Source: an uncultured Erysipelotrichaceae bacterium
GTDB lineage: Bacteria; Bacillota_I; Bacilli_A; RF39; UBA660
Assembly (NCBI GenBank): GCA_902795725.1
Contig: CADBLY010000056.1
Coordinates: 1 to 19,420, forward strand
DNA length: 19,420 nucleotides
Direction of reading: 5' to 3'
Made by a program: the position numbers and the translations under genes. The notes beneath the pieces are model-generated. The model was given only the letters and a program-made list of their open reading frames with translations, was not told where the DNA came from and searched no databases. Shown here one piece after another: positions 1-7,764 of this stretch (positions within the stretch are counted from its first letter, which is position 1; every line of letters starts with the position of its first letter).

Positions 1-1
1 G

Positions 2-82
2 CTTAACGATGGAGTAGACAAAAATATAATATCTAAGTATACAGGACTATCTATTAAAGAAATAGAAAAAGTAATTATATAG
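2..82 (+). CDS. C-terminal tail of an Rpn-family putative transposase/nuclease (5' end outside window)
   Basis: An open frame enters from the left edge and stops at TAG 80-82, giving 26 residues that end in ISKYTGLSIKEIEKVII. This resembles the C-terminal helix of Rpn/PD-(D/E)XK-type putative transposases, which commonly finish with 'IxxxTGLSxEEIxxL'. The catalytic domain is outside the window, so activity and completeness cannot be judged. The tail is followed by a degenerate IS3-like end at 149-180, so this edge looks like a mobile-element junction. The short tail could belong to another protein with a similar helix, so the family call is tentative. Confidence 0.5.
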   Translation, partial: LNDGVDKNIISKYTGLSIKEIEKVII

Positions 83-148
83 ATATAATAATTAATGACG
101 TGTAAAGAAACGTAAATAGTATAAATTTTCACACGGGAATTTAGAAGT

Positions 149-180
149 GAAATGAAACCAATAAGTTGGATAGTTTATTA
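149..180 (+). mobile_element. Degenerate solo IS3-family-like terminal repeat
   Basis: This 32-nt stretch differs from 14578-14609 at only five positions. The better-preserved copy contains TGAACCCCAAAAGTTGGACA, which matches the general form of IS3/IS150-group terminal inverted repeats (outer TG, an A/C-rich block, then AAGTTGGACA). Here the core reads AAGTTGGATAG. No transposase frame follows; instead the T- and TATA-rich DNA runs straight into the SDR gene. I read it as an orphan left end, with no partner end visible. Confidence 0.5.
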
Positions 181-231
181 ATGCTAGCTTTTTTTTTCTT
201 TATATTATATAATCTTGTTGGAGTTGATTTT

Positions 232-957
232 ATGTTTAAAGGTGAAGTTGCACTTGTTACTGGTGCAAGTAGGGGTATAGGTAGATCTATAGTAATTGAG
301 TTAGCTAAATTGGGATGTAATGTAGTTATTAATTATAATCATAGTAAAGATTCAGCGCTAAATGTTTTAGATGAAGTTAATAAGTTAGGTGTAGAAGGTA
401 TTGTTGTTAAGGCCGATATATCAAAGGAAAATGAAGTTAAGGAGATGTTTCAAATTATTAAATCGAAGTTTAATAGATTGGATATTGTTGTTAATAATGC
501 TGGTATTGCTATTGATAATTATTTAGAGAATAAGAGTGTGGATGAATTTAGAAAGGTTATTGATACTAATTTGGTTGGTACATTTATAGTTTCTAAATAT
601 GCTTCTAAATATATGCATAAAGGAAGCATTATTAATATAGCTTCTAATAATGCATATGAATGTCATGAACTTTTTAGTATGGATTACGATGCATCAAAGG
701 CTGGGATAATATCATTAACGCGTAATTTAGCTAGTTCTTTACCTAATATAAGAGTTAATGCTATCGCGCCTGGATGGATTAATACAGATCCTGTTAAAAG
801 TATGAATCCTGATATAATTAAGGATGAGAAAGATAAAATAATTATGAATCGTTTTGGAGAGCCTTTGGAAGTAGCTAGTGTGGTTTGTTTTCTTGCTAGT
901 GATAAGGCTAGTTATATTAATGGTAGTGTGATTAGAGTTGATGGAGGGATTAAATAA
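232..957 (+). CDS. FabG-like short-chain dehydrogenase/reductase (SDR)
   Basis: 241-residue classical SDR, predicted cytosolic NAD(P)H-dependent oxidoreductase. Visible motifs are the Rossmann cofactor loop TGASRGIG (10-17), NNAG (88-91), a Ser at 138, the catalytic YDASK (Tyr152, Lys156), a PGW stretch following the catalytic helix, and the C-terminal GSVIRVDGG typical of FabG-type members. The start at 232 is chosen because GGAG lies at 220-223 with good spacing and the protein then begins as the family does. The frame stays open upstream to a TTG at 166, but that extension is translated IS-end and T-rich DNA. Its stop overlaps the next ATG by one base (TAATG), so the two are translationally coupled. 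It may be the 3-oxoacyl-ACP reductase, but no other fatty-acid genes are adjacent, so the substrate is unassigned. A TATAAT at 208-213 has no convincing -35. Confidence 0.85.
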   Translation: MFKGEVALVTGASRGIGRSIVIELAKLGCNVVINYNHSKDSALNVLDEVNKLGVEGIVVKADISKENEVKEMFQIIKSKFNRLDIVVNNAGIAIDNYLENKSVDEFRKVIDTNLVGTFIVSKYASKYMHKGSIINIASNNAYECHELFSMDYDASKAGIISLTRNLASSLPNIRVNAIAPGWINTDPVKSMNPDIIKDEKDKIIMNRFGEPLEVASVVCFLASDKASYINGSVIRVDGGIK

Positions 958-2180
958 TGGATATGCCTAAATTAGTTAATGATTGTGAATCTGAATTATC
1001 TTCTCAATTTAAGGTGATAGATGATTTATGTTTTAATAATAGTTTAAAAGTTATAAAGGCTTTTCAGGATAATAAAATATCTACTAATCATTTTGAAGGA
1101 ACTACGGGATATGGTTATAATGATGTTGGAAGAGATAAAATAGAGAGTGTTTTTTCTCAAATATTAGGTAGTGAAGATAGTTTGGTAAGGAACCAAATGA
1201 TATCTGGGACTCATGCTATAAGTACAGCTTTGTTTGGTGTTTTAAGACCAAATGATTTATTACTTTGTGTATCTGGTATGCCATACGATACATTACATGA
1301 AGTAATTGGCATTAAGGATAATCCTAGTTCGTTAAAAGCATTTAATGTTAAGTATAATGAAATAGATTTAATAGATAATGATTTTGATTATTCTAAGATA
1401 GAAGAATTTTTAAATAAGAATCGTGTTAAAGTATTGTATATTCAACGTAGTAGGGGTTATTCTATTCGTAAAAGTATAACTATAGATAAAATAAAAAAAT
1501 TAGTTACTATGGTTAAAAAAATAGATCAAAATATTATTATAATGGTTGATAATTGTTATTGTGAGTTTGTGGAAAGTGTAAGTCCGATAGAAGTAGGTTG
1601 TGACATTATTATGGGTTCTTTAATTAAAAATCTAGGCGGTGGTATTGCTCTTAATGGTGGTTATATTGCTGGGAAGAAAGATTTAGTGAGATTATGTAGT
1701 GAAAGATTAAACGTTGCAGGGGAAGCTAAGGATGTTGGACCTAGTTTAGGAGCAAATAGACAATTATTAGAAGGAATATATCATGCTCCTAGTGTGGTTG
1801 CAGCAGCGCTTAAAACGGCTATTTTAACTAGTAAAGTGTTAGAAAAAATGGGATATCAAGTGGAACCTAAATGTAATGATGAAAGATGTGATATTGTACA
1901 GTGTATCATTTTTAATGATAAAGAAAAATTAATTAAATATTGTCAAGGAATACAAAAAGCTTCAGCTATTGATTCATATGTATTACCGTGCCCAGATGAT
2001 ATGCCTGGTTATGATGATCAGATTATTATGGCTAGTGGATCTTTTGTTCAAGGTTCTTCTATTGAAATATCGTGTGATGGGCCTTTAAGAAGTCCATATG
2101 TTGCTTATCAACAAGGTGGTTTAACTTATGAATATGGAAAGATAGCTTTATTAAGTGCGATAGAAAATATTACACAATAA
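957..2180 (+). CDS. Aluminium-resistance / methionine gamma-lyase family PLP-dependent enzyme
   Basis: 407 residues, the full length usual for the Alum_res family (B. subtilis YnbB type, annotated as 'methionine gamma-lyase family'), fold-type I PLP enzymes of the Cys/Met metabolism superfamily. Supporting blocks are HFEGTTGYGYNDVGRD near residue 43, SGTHAISTALFGVLRPND (cofactor phosphate region), VDNCYCEFVE (the Asp that contacts the pyridine nitrogen) and GSLIKNLGGG, with Lys224 the inferred Schiff-base lysine. The C-terminal part keeps YDDQIIMASGSFVQGSSIE-type family text. The ATG overlaps the SDR stop, so the two genes are co-transcribed. The true substrate of this family is not settled, and the SDR neighbour does not reveal it. 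A hairpin directly after the stop separates it from the convergent gene. Confidence 0.85.
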   Translation: MDMPKLVNDCESELSSQFKVIDDLCFNNSLKVIKAFQDNKISTNHFEGTTGYGYNDVGRDKIESVFSQILGSEDSLVRNQMISGTHAISTALFGVLRPNDLLLCVSGMPYDTLHEVIGIKDNPSSLKAFNVKYNEIDLIDNDFDYSKIEEFLNKNRVKVLYIQRSRGYSIRKSITIDKIKKLVTMVKKIDQNIIIMVDNCYCEFVESVSPIEVGCDIIMGSLIKNLGGGIALNGGYIAGKKDLVRLCSERLNVAGEAKDVGPSLGANRQLLEGIYHAPSVVAAALKTAILTSKVLEKMGYQVEPKCNDERCDIVQCIIFNDKEKLIKYCQGIQKASAIDSYVLPCPDDMPGYDDQIIMASGSFVQGSSIEISCDGPLRSPYVAYQQGGLTYEYGKIALLSAIENITQ

Positions 2181-2199
2181 AAAGGAGTTTAACTCCTTT
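2181..2199. terminator. Shared hairpin between convergent genes
   Basis: AAAGGAG and CTCCTTT form a 7-bp stem around TTTAA, and can pair up to 9 bp. It starts one base after the PLP-enzyme stop and overlaps the stop of the minus-strand gene. Reading the minus strand the stem is followed by TTTTTATT, a better U-tract than on the plus strand, so it probably serves the minus-strand gene best and both genes in part. Confidence 0.6.
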
Positions 2200-3991
2200 A
2201 TTTGCTATATACAAATTCAGTAACGTTGTATTCAATTGGTTTTTGATTACCTTTTTGATATCTAAATAAGCTATATGTATTTGATGTTGCTGAGTAGTCT
2301 TTAAATAAATAGTATTTATTATTTTTATCTCTAAGGGCAATTGATATATCGTTGATTGACTCTTTTTTGTTTTTCTTTATGTTATTTATAATGTAATTAC
2401 CACTTTTATTTTTTGAATCAAAATCTTTATAATAATATAAATAATTATTGTTACTATCTAATTTTGGATAAATATCGATATCTATATCTTTTGTATTACC
2501 ATTTTTTCTGCCTATTAAATCTCCTTTAGAAGTATCACTATTATAATTATTTAAGTATAGTATATCAAATCCAAGAATATTTGTATCTATTATAAACCCA
2601 TTATCAGCTATTTTTTCTTTATTACTATTTGTAAAATCGTATTCATATAAGTTTAAATTGCTATTGTTTTCAACATAATAATAGATTTTATTATTATTTA
2701 TTTTTATATTATCTTTATAATCGTTATTGAATGATTCGGTTAATAGCTCGTTTGATTTATCTTTATTAGTAAAATAAAGATTTGGTTTAATATTATATAT
2801 TGCATCTATATAATCTTCTATACTATATAGAAGGGATAAATTAACTTTATTATTATTATTTAAATCTAATTTTGTATATACAACGTTATTATCTTTAGAT
2901 GATATTATTTCAAATACATCATTAGCTATTTCTTTATTTTCATCGTTTTTTAATGAATATATACTATATAGTTGTGTCTCTGCTTCATTTTGTCTTATTT
3001 CATCTTTTGTTCTTTGTGATGGATCCATACCATTACATGCATTTACAATGTCTACAGTAGACCAATGCCATTGACCTTGTTCATCATAGTAAATATAGTA
3101 ATCAATTGTTTCATACAAGTAATAAATATTGTTTTTTGTATCTGAGTTATGAGGTTCTTCATCATTTGCATAATCATAATCAAGGTCGTAGAAATGGCAT
3201 TCATATTTAGCTTTCTGATTAGAAGCAGAATCATCATTAATAATTAAATCATAGTATTTTTTCATTTCTCCTAATTTTGAATAAGTTATTTCACTGAAAT
3301 CTTTGGAATAATCTATAATATCATAAGCATTATTAGATTTTATGGTTGTTTCTTTTGATTGTAAATTATATATTTTTAAGTTAGCATCATCTGATATATA
3401 TAATATTTGTTTTAAATCATCAGACACATAGATTTTTTTTGATGGATCGTAGTCTTTTAATATGGCATTTTTTTCTTCTGTTTTAATATTATACAAATAT
3501 AATTCTGTTCCTTTATTATATATTAGTATATCTTTTTTATTATAAACAATGTTATTAACATCAATATCAATTTCTTTTTTATTTTTCGTTGATGTTATGT
3601 ATAGATTATTATTTATATCTTGGTATACAATTTCATTGTTGTTAAGGAATTTAAAATAATTAACATCTACACCAATTTTTGTGCTTTCTAGTTTATCGTT
3701 TACGTTTTTAATATATAAACCGTGATTTTTTAAATAAGCTATTTTGGTTTTATTGGTATTGAATTTTACATAAATATCTTCTTCATATGATTTGGATAAT
3801 AATGTAGGTTTATCGTTGTTGGTGGTTATATATTTTAAATCATGATCATTATTGGTATAAACAAGTATTTTATTGATATTACTATTGTTATTATTTTTTA
3901 TTATTGAATATACAACAAAACAGCTTATTATTATTAGAACAAAGATAATCGGAATAATTATAATTTTTTTTATATTTGTTTTTTCTTTCAT
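2198..3991 (-). CDS. Membrane-anchored extracytoplasmic repeat protein, possible beta-propeller; unrecognised family
   Basis: 597 residues. I do not recognise a named family. A Lys-rich N-terminus (2-9) is followed by one hydrophobic segment (about 9-31, with Cys24) and then a long Asn/Asp/Lys/Tyr-rich region predicted to lie outside the membrane. That region shows a recurrent pattern of short beta-like units, such as KILVYTNN, KIAYLKNHGLYIKN, EIVYQDINNNLYI, DILIYNKGTELYLYN and QILYISDDANLKIYN, reminiscent of TolB/WD40-type propeller blades. The regular pattern is broken at about 255-345 by an acidic, aromatic-rich insert holding the only two non-membrane cysteines (Cys265, Cys319), a possible disulfide. 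The RBS GGAG (4000-4003, minus sense) is 8 nt from the ATG. The promoter at 4038-4066 makes it a single-gene unit divergent from the 4210 gene. A sensing or scaffolding role is only a guess. Confidence 0.7.
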   Translation of the reverse strand: MKEKTNIKKIIIIPIIFVLIIISCFVVYSIIKNNNNSNINKILVYTNNDHDLKYITTNNDKPTLLSKSYEEDIYVKFNTNKTKIAYLKNHGLYIKNVNDKLESTKIGVDVNYFKFLNNNEIVYQDINNNLYITSTKNKKEIDIDVNNIVYNKKDILIYNKGTELYLYNIKTEEKNAILKDYDPSKKIYVSDDLKQILYISDDANLKIYNLQSKETTIKSNNAYDIIDYSKDFSEITYSKLGEMKKYYDLIINDDSASNQKAKYECHFYDLDYDYANDEEPHNSDTKNNIYYLYETIDYYIYYDEQGQWHWSTVDIVNACNGMDPSQRTKDEIRQNEAETQLYSIYSLKNDENKEIANDVFEIISSKDNNVVYTKLDLNNNNKVNLSLLYSIEDYIDAIYNIKPNLYFTNKDKSNELLTESFNNDYKDNIKINNNKIYYYVENNSNLNLYEYDFTNSNKEKIADNGFIIDTNILGFDILYLNNYNSDTSKGDLIGRKNGNTKDIDIDIYPKLDSNNNYLYYYKDFDSKNKSGNYIINNIKKNKKESINDISIALRDKNNKYYLFKDYSATSNTYSLFRYQKGNQKPIEYNVTEFVYSK

Positions 3992-4037
3992 ATTTACAAC
4001 TCCTTTTTGATATTATTATTCTATCTAGTACGATAAT

Positions 4038-4066
4038 ATTATAACTTATATTTTTTTCTTTAACAA
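4038..4066 (-). promoter_or_regulatory. Predicted promoter of the anchored repeat-protein gene
   Basis: On the minus strand TTGTTA (4061-4066) and a perfect TATAAT (4038-4043) are separated by 17 nt. Transcription would begin near 4031, leaving a leader of about 40 nt that contains the AAAAGGAG ribosome binding site. Confidence 0.5.
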
Positions 4067-4093
4067 TATATTTTTAATACTTATTTTATTTAT

Positions 4094-4136
4094 TTGACAC
4101 ACTTTGTGTAAAAGGGATGTATATATAAATATATAC
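4094..4136 (+). promoter_or_regulatory. TTGACA box with AT palindrome upstream of the 4210 gene
   Basis: A perfect -35 hexamer TTGACA (4094-4099) precedes a perfect palindrome GTATATATAAATATATAC (4119-4136; 8-bp arms, 2-nt centre). No -10 sits at normal spacing; the TATATA and TATAAA options are 20-24 nt away. A separate -10-like TATGAT lies at 4178-4183 behind a weak TTGGTT (4156-4161), closer to the gene. The palindrome may be an operator or simply AT-rich DNA. Confidence 0.3.
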
Positions 4137-4209
4137 AACATTAGAATTGTTAGTCTTGGTTGCTTTTCATACTTAATTATGATAACATGTAGCTAGTGTA
4201 GGTGGAAGT

Positions 4210-4689
4210 ATGAAGAAGAGAAGAGGCGGAATAGCTTTTTTGAGTATCCTTGCAATTATTTTGTGTGCGGGGGTTGCTTATGAGTTAATTGATTTAAAAC
4301 TGAATAAAGTTATGTCTAATTCTACAACAAAGGATAAATGGTGTGTTAAAATAGAGCATGTCAGTGAGCCTATACTAAGTGAAGGATCAAGTAGTAATGA
4401 TTTGCTAATAAAGAAGACAAATATATCTTTTAAGGCTAATTTAGATGGTATTAATGATAGTATTTCGTATCAATTTAAAGTAGTAAATTGTGGAACAATA
4501 AGTGCTTATTATTTTGGCTTTGATGCTTTAGATGATGACCATATATCATATAAAATTGATGGGTTAAGTAAAGGTGATATTATAAAACCTGGTAGTGATA
4601 AGAGTGTTACACTTTCTATTGTAAATAATAGTAATGAAAAATTAAAAAAGGATTATCAATTTAAATTAAATTTAACACAAGTTAATTAG
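4210..4689 (+). CDS. Small membrane-anchored/exported beta-sandwich-like protein
   Basis: 159 residues. Basic start MKKRRGG, then a hydrophobic segment (about 8-25) that is a signal anchor or signal peptide; Cys19 lies inside it but not in a clear lipobox. The exported part has the layout of camelysin/TasA-like or conserved-repeat surface domains: alternating beta-strand text, SISYQFKVVNCGTISAYYFGF (broken here by its Cys at 94), then GLSKGDIIKPGSDKSVTLSIV. Two exported cysteines, Cys45 and Cys94, could pair. The fragment at 13911-14377 has the same 'V-x-N-x-G-x-x-A' block, so they may be distant relatives. The RBS is GGTGGAAG just before ATG. The stop overlaps the Shine-Dalgarno of the DUF308 gene, so the two form an operon. 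Function is unknown; the fold call is inference from pattern. Confidence 0.65.
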   Translation: MKKRRGGIAFLSILAIILCAGVAYELIDLKLNKVMSNSTTKDKWCVKIEHVSEPILSEGSSSNDLLIKKTNISFKANLDGINDSISYQFKVVNCGTISAYYFGFDALDDDHISYKIDGLSKGDIIKPGSDKSVTLSIVNNSNEKLKKDYQFKLNLTQVN

Positions 4690-4698
4690 GAGGAATGT

Positions 4699-5298
4699 AT
4701 GAAGAAAGAAATAAATTTGTATAATTTAATAAGTTCATTAGTAATGTTAGTTATTGGAGTTATTTTAATGACTAATCCTAATGTATTGATTGGTGCTATA
4801 TCATGGATTATAGGGTGTTTGTTATTGTTAGCAGGTATAATAAAATCGATTATGTCTTTAAAAAACAATGAATTAGATACTATATCTTTGTATTTTAGTA
4901 TAGTAATTATTATAGTAGGTATTTTGCTTATATCTTTTCCAAATATTATTAGTGTGATGATTAAAATACTATTTGGTAGTTGGATATTATTAGCTGGTAT
5001 TCAAAGATTATCACTTGCTTTGGCTATCAAATCAGTTGATAATAAGGGTTCAAATACTTATTTAATAACTTCATTAATAATGGTTGTAATTGGTATTTTA
5101 GTACTTATTAATTTCTATAACTTAATTGGTTTATTGCTAGTTATTTATGCAGCTATGGATATTATTAATTATATTTATTATTCTATTCATAGTACTAATT
5201 ATACAACAATAACAACGACTAAGAAAAAGCCTAAAAACAAAAAAGTATCTAGAGCTATAAAAGAAAAAGATGCTATTGATGCAGATATAGAAGAGTAA
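4699..5298 (+). CDS. DUF308 (HdeD-like) six-helix membrane protein
   Basis: 199 residues. Six hydrophobic segments arranged as three helical hairpins (about 10-30, 33-52, 62-80, 85-105, 120-140, 143-162), each pair sharing the glycine-rich G-(V/I)-x-(L/I) pattern and the recurring 'LLLAGI'/'ILLAGIQR' turns typical of DUF308/HdeD proteins. A charged cytosolic-type tail (about 170-199: KKKPKNKK, then an acidic end) follows. The strong RBS AGGAGG (4687-4692) overlaps the stop of the preceding gene, and a terminator directly follows. In E. coli HdeD has been linked to acid resistance; in Bacillota the family's job is not established, so only the family name is offered. Confidence 0.8.
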   Translation: MKKEINLYNLISSLVMLVIGVILMTNPNVLIGAISWIIGCLLLLAGIIKSIMSLKNNELDTISLYFSIVIIIVGILLISFPNIISVMIKILFGSWILLAGIQRLSLALAIKSVDNKGSNTYLITSLIMVVIGILVLINFYNLIGLLLVIYAAMDIINYIYYSIHSTNYTTITTTKKKPKNKKVSRAIKEKDAIDADIEE

Positions 5299-5313
5299 AA
5301 TCTTCTTTTTTTT
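5289..5313 (+). terminator. Rho-independent terminator after the DUF308 gene
   Basis: AGAAGA (5289-5294) pairs with TCTTCT (5301-5306) around a six-base loop and runs into a T-tract ending at 5313. The stem overlaps the last codons and stop. Confidence 0.75.
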
Positions 5314-5345
5314 GTAAAGTTGGAGTGTAAATAGGAGAAAATGTA

Positions 5346-5374
5346 TTGATTTATCTAATAATCTTGATTATAAT
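5346..5374 (+). promoter_or_regulatory. Predicted sigma-A-type promoter of the 5398-8904 operon
   Basis: TTGATT (5346-5351), a 17-nt spacer and a perfect TATAAT (5369-5374). Transcription would start near 5381, just ahead of the RBS GGGAAG and the ATG at 5398. It is the only good promoter seen before the following run of tightly packed genes. Confidence 0.7.
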
Positions 5375-5397
5375 AATTATAGAAAGTAGGGAAGAAC

Positions 5398-6024
5398 ATG
5401 ACTTATGATAGAAAGAATAAAATATTAAATTACTCTATTATTGTTAGTTTGGTTATTTTAGTTACATTAATAGTTATTAGTACTTTTAATGGTAGTTTGG
5501 ATGGTATTATGGGGGATAGTGTTTATAAAACTAATAGAGAAGTTGGAGAAGTTGTTAGTTATCAAAATAGTAATTGGTATATAATAAGTGAAAATGACAA
5601 ATCATATACTTTACTTAAAGAAACTAGTTTAACTAGTACTGAGATGGGTTTAGGTAGCAATTTAGTTTCATATGATTATAATAATAACTGTAATGAAATT
5701 GATGATACTAATTGCCATAGTAATTTGAATGAAGCTTATATTGGTACGGTATTAAATTATTATCAGAATAATTATCTTAATAAAAATGATTTAGTTACTG
5801 TTGATGATTATACAATAAGGCTTTTAAATAATGATGATTATGAAGTATTAAAAGATAGTAGTTTCTTGTATTTAGATGGTTTTTATTGGACCATGATTGA
5901 ACCTAATTATAGTGGAATAAATGTATATGGTTTATATAATACTGGATTAAATATGCAGATGGTTTATGATAATAATGGATTGGTTAGACCAGTTATTAAT
6001 GTATCTAAAAGTGTGATTAAATAA
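5398..6024 (+). CDS. Single-pass exported protein with C-terminal 'RPVIN' domain, unknown function
   Basis: 208 residues. A short basic cytosolic start, one hydrophobic segment (about 12-29) and a hydrophilic exported domain. The domain opens with VGEVVSYQNSNWYIISE and closes with GFYWTMIEPNYSG and VRPVINVSKSVIK. An aromatic 'YWT/YWL' block followed by '(L/V)RPV(I/V)xx' is a pattern I associate with many Bacillota surface proteins that carry a formylglycine-enzyme or lectin-like module. Here it is a minimal stand-alone version. Two cysteines (in NNCNEIDDTNC) are close together and may form a disulfide. Its stop overlaps the truB ATG (TAATG), so this exported protein is translationally coupled to a tRNA-modification enzyme, an unexpected pairing. 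I do not recognise a specific function. Confidence 0.65.
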   Translation: MTYDRKNKILNYSIIVSLVILVTLIVISTFNGSLDGIMGDSVYKTNREVGEVVSYQNSNWYIISENDKSYTLLKETSLTSTEMGLGSNLVSYDYNNNCNEIDDTNCHSNLNEAYIGTVLNYYQNNYLNKNDLVTVDDYTIRLLNNDDYEVLKDSSFLYLDGFYWTMIEPNYSGINVYGLYNTGLNMQMVYDNNGLVRPVINVSKSVIK

Positions 6025-6887
6025 TGAATGGTATTTTATTAATTGATAAACAAGCAGGAATGACAAGCCGTGATGTAGTTAATTGTGTGGTTAAAAAGTT
6101 AGATCTTAAAAGAATTGGACATACAGGAACACTTGATCCATTGGCTACAGGTGTATTGGTTGTTTGTGTTGGAGAAGCGACTAAAGTTGTTGAACTCTTG
6201 ACTTCTTTAGAAAAAGAATATATAGCTGAAGTAACATTAGGAATAAAAACAGATACATTAGATATTACAGGTAATGTTTTAGATAGTGTAGATGTATCAA
6301 TTAATGAAGAAGATATTATTAAAGTATTAAACAGTTTTAAAGGTAAATATATGCAAGAAGTTCCTATATATTCGGCTGTGAAGGTTAATGGAAAAAAACT
6401 ATATGAATATGCAAGAGATGGTATTGATGTTAATCTTCCTAAAAGAGAAGTAGAGATTAAAAATATAGATTATTTAGGGCTTTCTAAAAGGGATAATCAA
6501 TGGTGTTTTAGTTTTAAATGTCTTGTAAGTAAAGGTACTTATATTCGTAGTTTAATTAAAGATATATGTGATAAATTAAATACTGTTGGTTGTATGTCTA
6601 GTTTAAGAAGAACTAAACAGGGAAAGTTTAGAATAGAAGATTGTATTAAAATAGATGATGTGTCTAATAATCGTTTACTGGATATTAAAAATGTACTTGA
6701 TATACCTAAAATAGAAGTAGATGACTATTTAAAAAATAAAATTAGTAATGGGCAAATACTTGAAAATAGATATGATAGTGATTTAATAATGTATATATAT
6801 CAAGATCAAGTATTAGCTATATATCGAGTAAAAGATGATGATAAAACAAAAGTAAAACCATATAAAATGTTTGGAGGGATAAAATGA
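6024..6887 (+). CDS. truB: tRNA pseudouridine(55) synthase TruB
   Basis: 287 residues, full length. It isomerises U55 to pseudouridine in the T-loop of tRNAs. The N-terminus MNGILLIDKQAGMTSRDVV matches the family opening, and the catalytic loop HTGTLDPLATG carries the nucleophile Asp38. Later blocks include EKEYIAEVTLGIKTDTLD, the YSAVKVNGKKLYEYAR block, VSKGTYIRSLI(KD) and MSSLRRTKQGKF. A C-terminal PUA-like region of about 70 residues follows. It overlaps the gene before it by one base and the gene after it by four (ATGA). In many Bacillota truB is followed by the riboflavin kinase gene ribF; here a nucleotidyltransferase takes that place. Confidence 0.95.
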   Translation: MNGILLIDKQAGMTSRDVVNCVVKKLDLKRIGHTGTLDPLATGVLVVCVGEATKVVELLTSLEKEYIAEVTLGIKTDTLDITGNVLDSVDVSINEEDIIKVLNSFKGKYMQEVPIYSAVKVNGKKLYEYARDGIDVNLPKREVEIKNIDYLGLSKRDNQWCFSFKCLVSKGTYIRSLIKDICDKLNTVGCMSSLRRTKQGKFRIEDCIKIDDVSNNRLLDIKNVLDIPKIEVDDYLKNKISNGQILENRYDSDLIMYIYQDQVLAIYRVKDDDKTKVKPYKMFGGIK

Positions 6888-7756
6888 CATTAGTTATTAT
6901 GGCAGCTGGAATGGGTAGTCGTTTCGGTGGGTTGAAGCAAATTGAACCAGTAGGTTTAAATGGAGAATTTATTATTGATTATTCTATTTATGATGCAATA
7001 AAAGCAGGATTTAACAAGGTAGTTTTTATTATTAAAGAAGAAAACTATGAAGTTTTTAAAAACACAATTGGTAAAAGAATTGAAGATAAGATTAAAGTAG
7101 AATATGCTTTTCAAAAATTGGATGATATACCAGGTGAGATAATTGAAGGAAGAACTAAACCTTGGGGAACTGGTCAGGCTTTATATTGTGCGAGAGATTA
7201 TATTGATGAAGCTTTTGCTGTTATTTCGGCAGATGATTTTTATGGTAGAGAACCATTTGAGCTGCTATATCAATCATTGAATAAGGGAGAATATAGTGCG
7301 ATTGGATTTAAAATAGGTAATACTATTAGTTCTAATGGTTCAGTTAAAAGGGGGGTATGTTTTTCCAAAGATGGTTATTTAACAGAAATTAGAGAAAGTA
7401 AAGTAGAAAAAGTAAATGATAAGATAATGGGATATAAACTATCTGATAATTCAGCATATGAGATGGATAATGATCAAAGTGTATCAATGTTAATGTTTGG
7501 TATTCAAGCTAATATGATAGATTATTTAAAAGAAGATATAAAAAGATTTTTTAGTAAGAAACAATCGTTGGATAGTGAGTATTATTTACCTGATGTTTTA
7601 ACTGATATGATAAATAAAGATCTTTGTAAGATTAAGTTAATCCCAACTAATAGTACTTGGAAGGGTATTACTTATAAAGAAGATTTAGATGAGTTTAAAG
7701 ATTATATTAAGAAGCAAATAGAATTAGGTATATATCCTGAAAAACTATATAATTAG
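6884..7756 (+). CDS. Sugar-phosphate-type nucleotidyltransferase (GT-A fold)
   Basis: 290 residues. The signature AAGMGSRFGGLKQ (7-19) is the nucleotide-binding G-x-G-x-R loop plus Lys of NTP_transferase enzymes, PWGTGQAL (93-100) is the uridine/thymidine-contact block, and ISADDFYG (114-121) supplies the metal-binding Asp pair. These enzymes join a sugar 1-phosphate (or choline phosphate-like substrate) to an NTP to give an activated sugar and pyrophosphate. The substrate cannot be read here. No hexapeptide left-handed beta-helix is present, unlike GlmU. The start overlaps the truB stop by ATGA, and only eight bases separate it from the membrane protein after it. A role in supplying an activated precursor for a surface polymer is plausible but inferred. 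Confidence 0.85.
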   Translation: MTLVIMAAGMGSRFGGLKQIEPVGLNGEFIIDYSIYDAIKAGFNKVVFIIKEENYEVFKNTIGKRIEDKIKVEYAFQKLDDIPGEIIEGRTKPWGTGQALYCARDYIDEAFAVISADDFYGREPFELLYQSLNKGEYSAIGFKIGNTISSNGSVKRGVCFSKDGYLTEIRESKVEKVNDKIMGYKLSDNSAYEMDNDQSVSMLMFGIQANMIDYLKEDIKRFFSKKQSLDSEYYLPDVLTDMINKDLCKIKLIPTNSTWKGITYKEDLDEFKDYIKKQIELGIYPEKLYN

Positions 7757-7764
7757 GTGATACG

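Noticed and set aside
166..231. N-terminal extension of the SDR protein from a TTG start (22 extra residues, hydrophobic)
   Set aside because: It is the translation of the IS-like end and a T-run. The ATG at 232 has a proper RBS and matches where the SDR family begins.
3052..3237. 61-codon minus-strand frame inside the 597-residue gene
   Set aside because: Same-strand out-of-frame shadow with Met/Ile-biased composition and no RBS.
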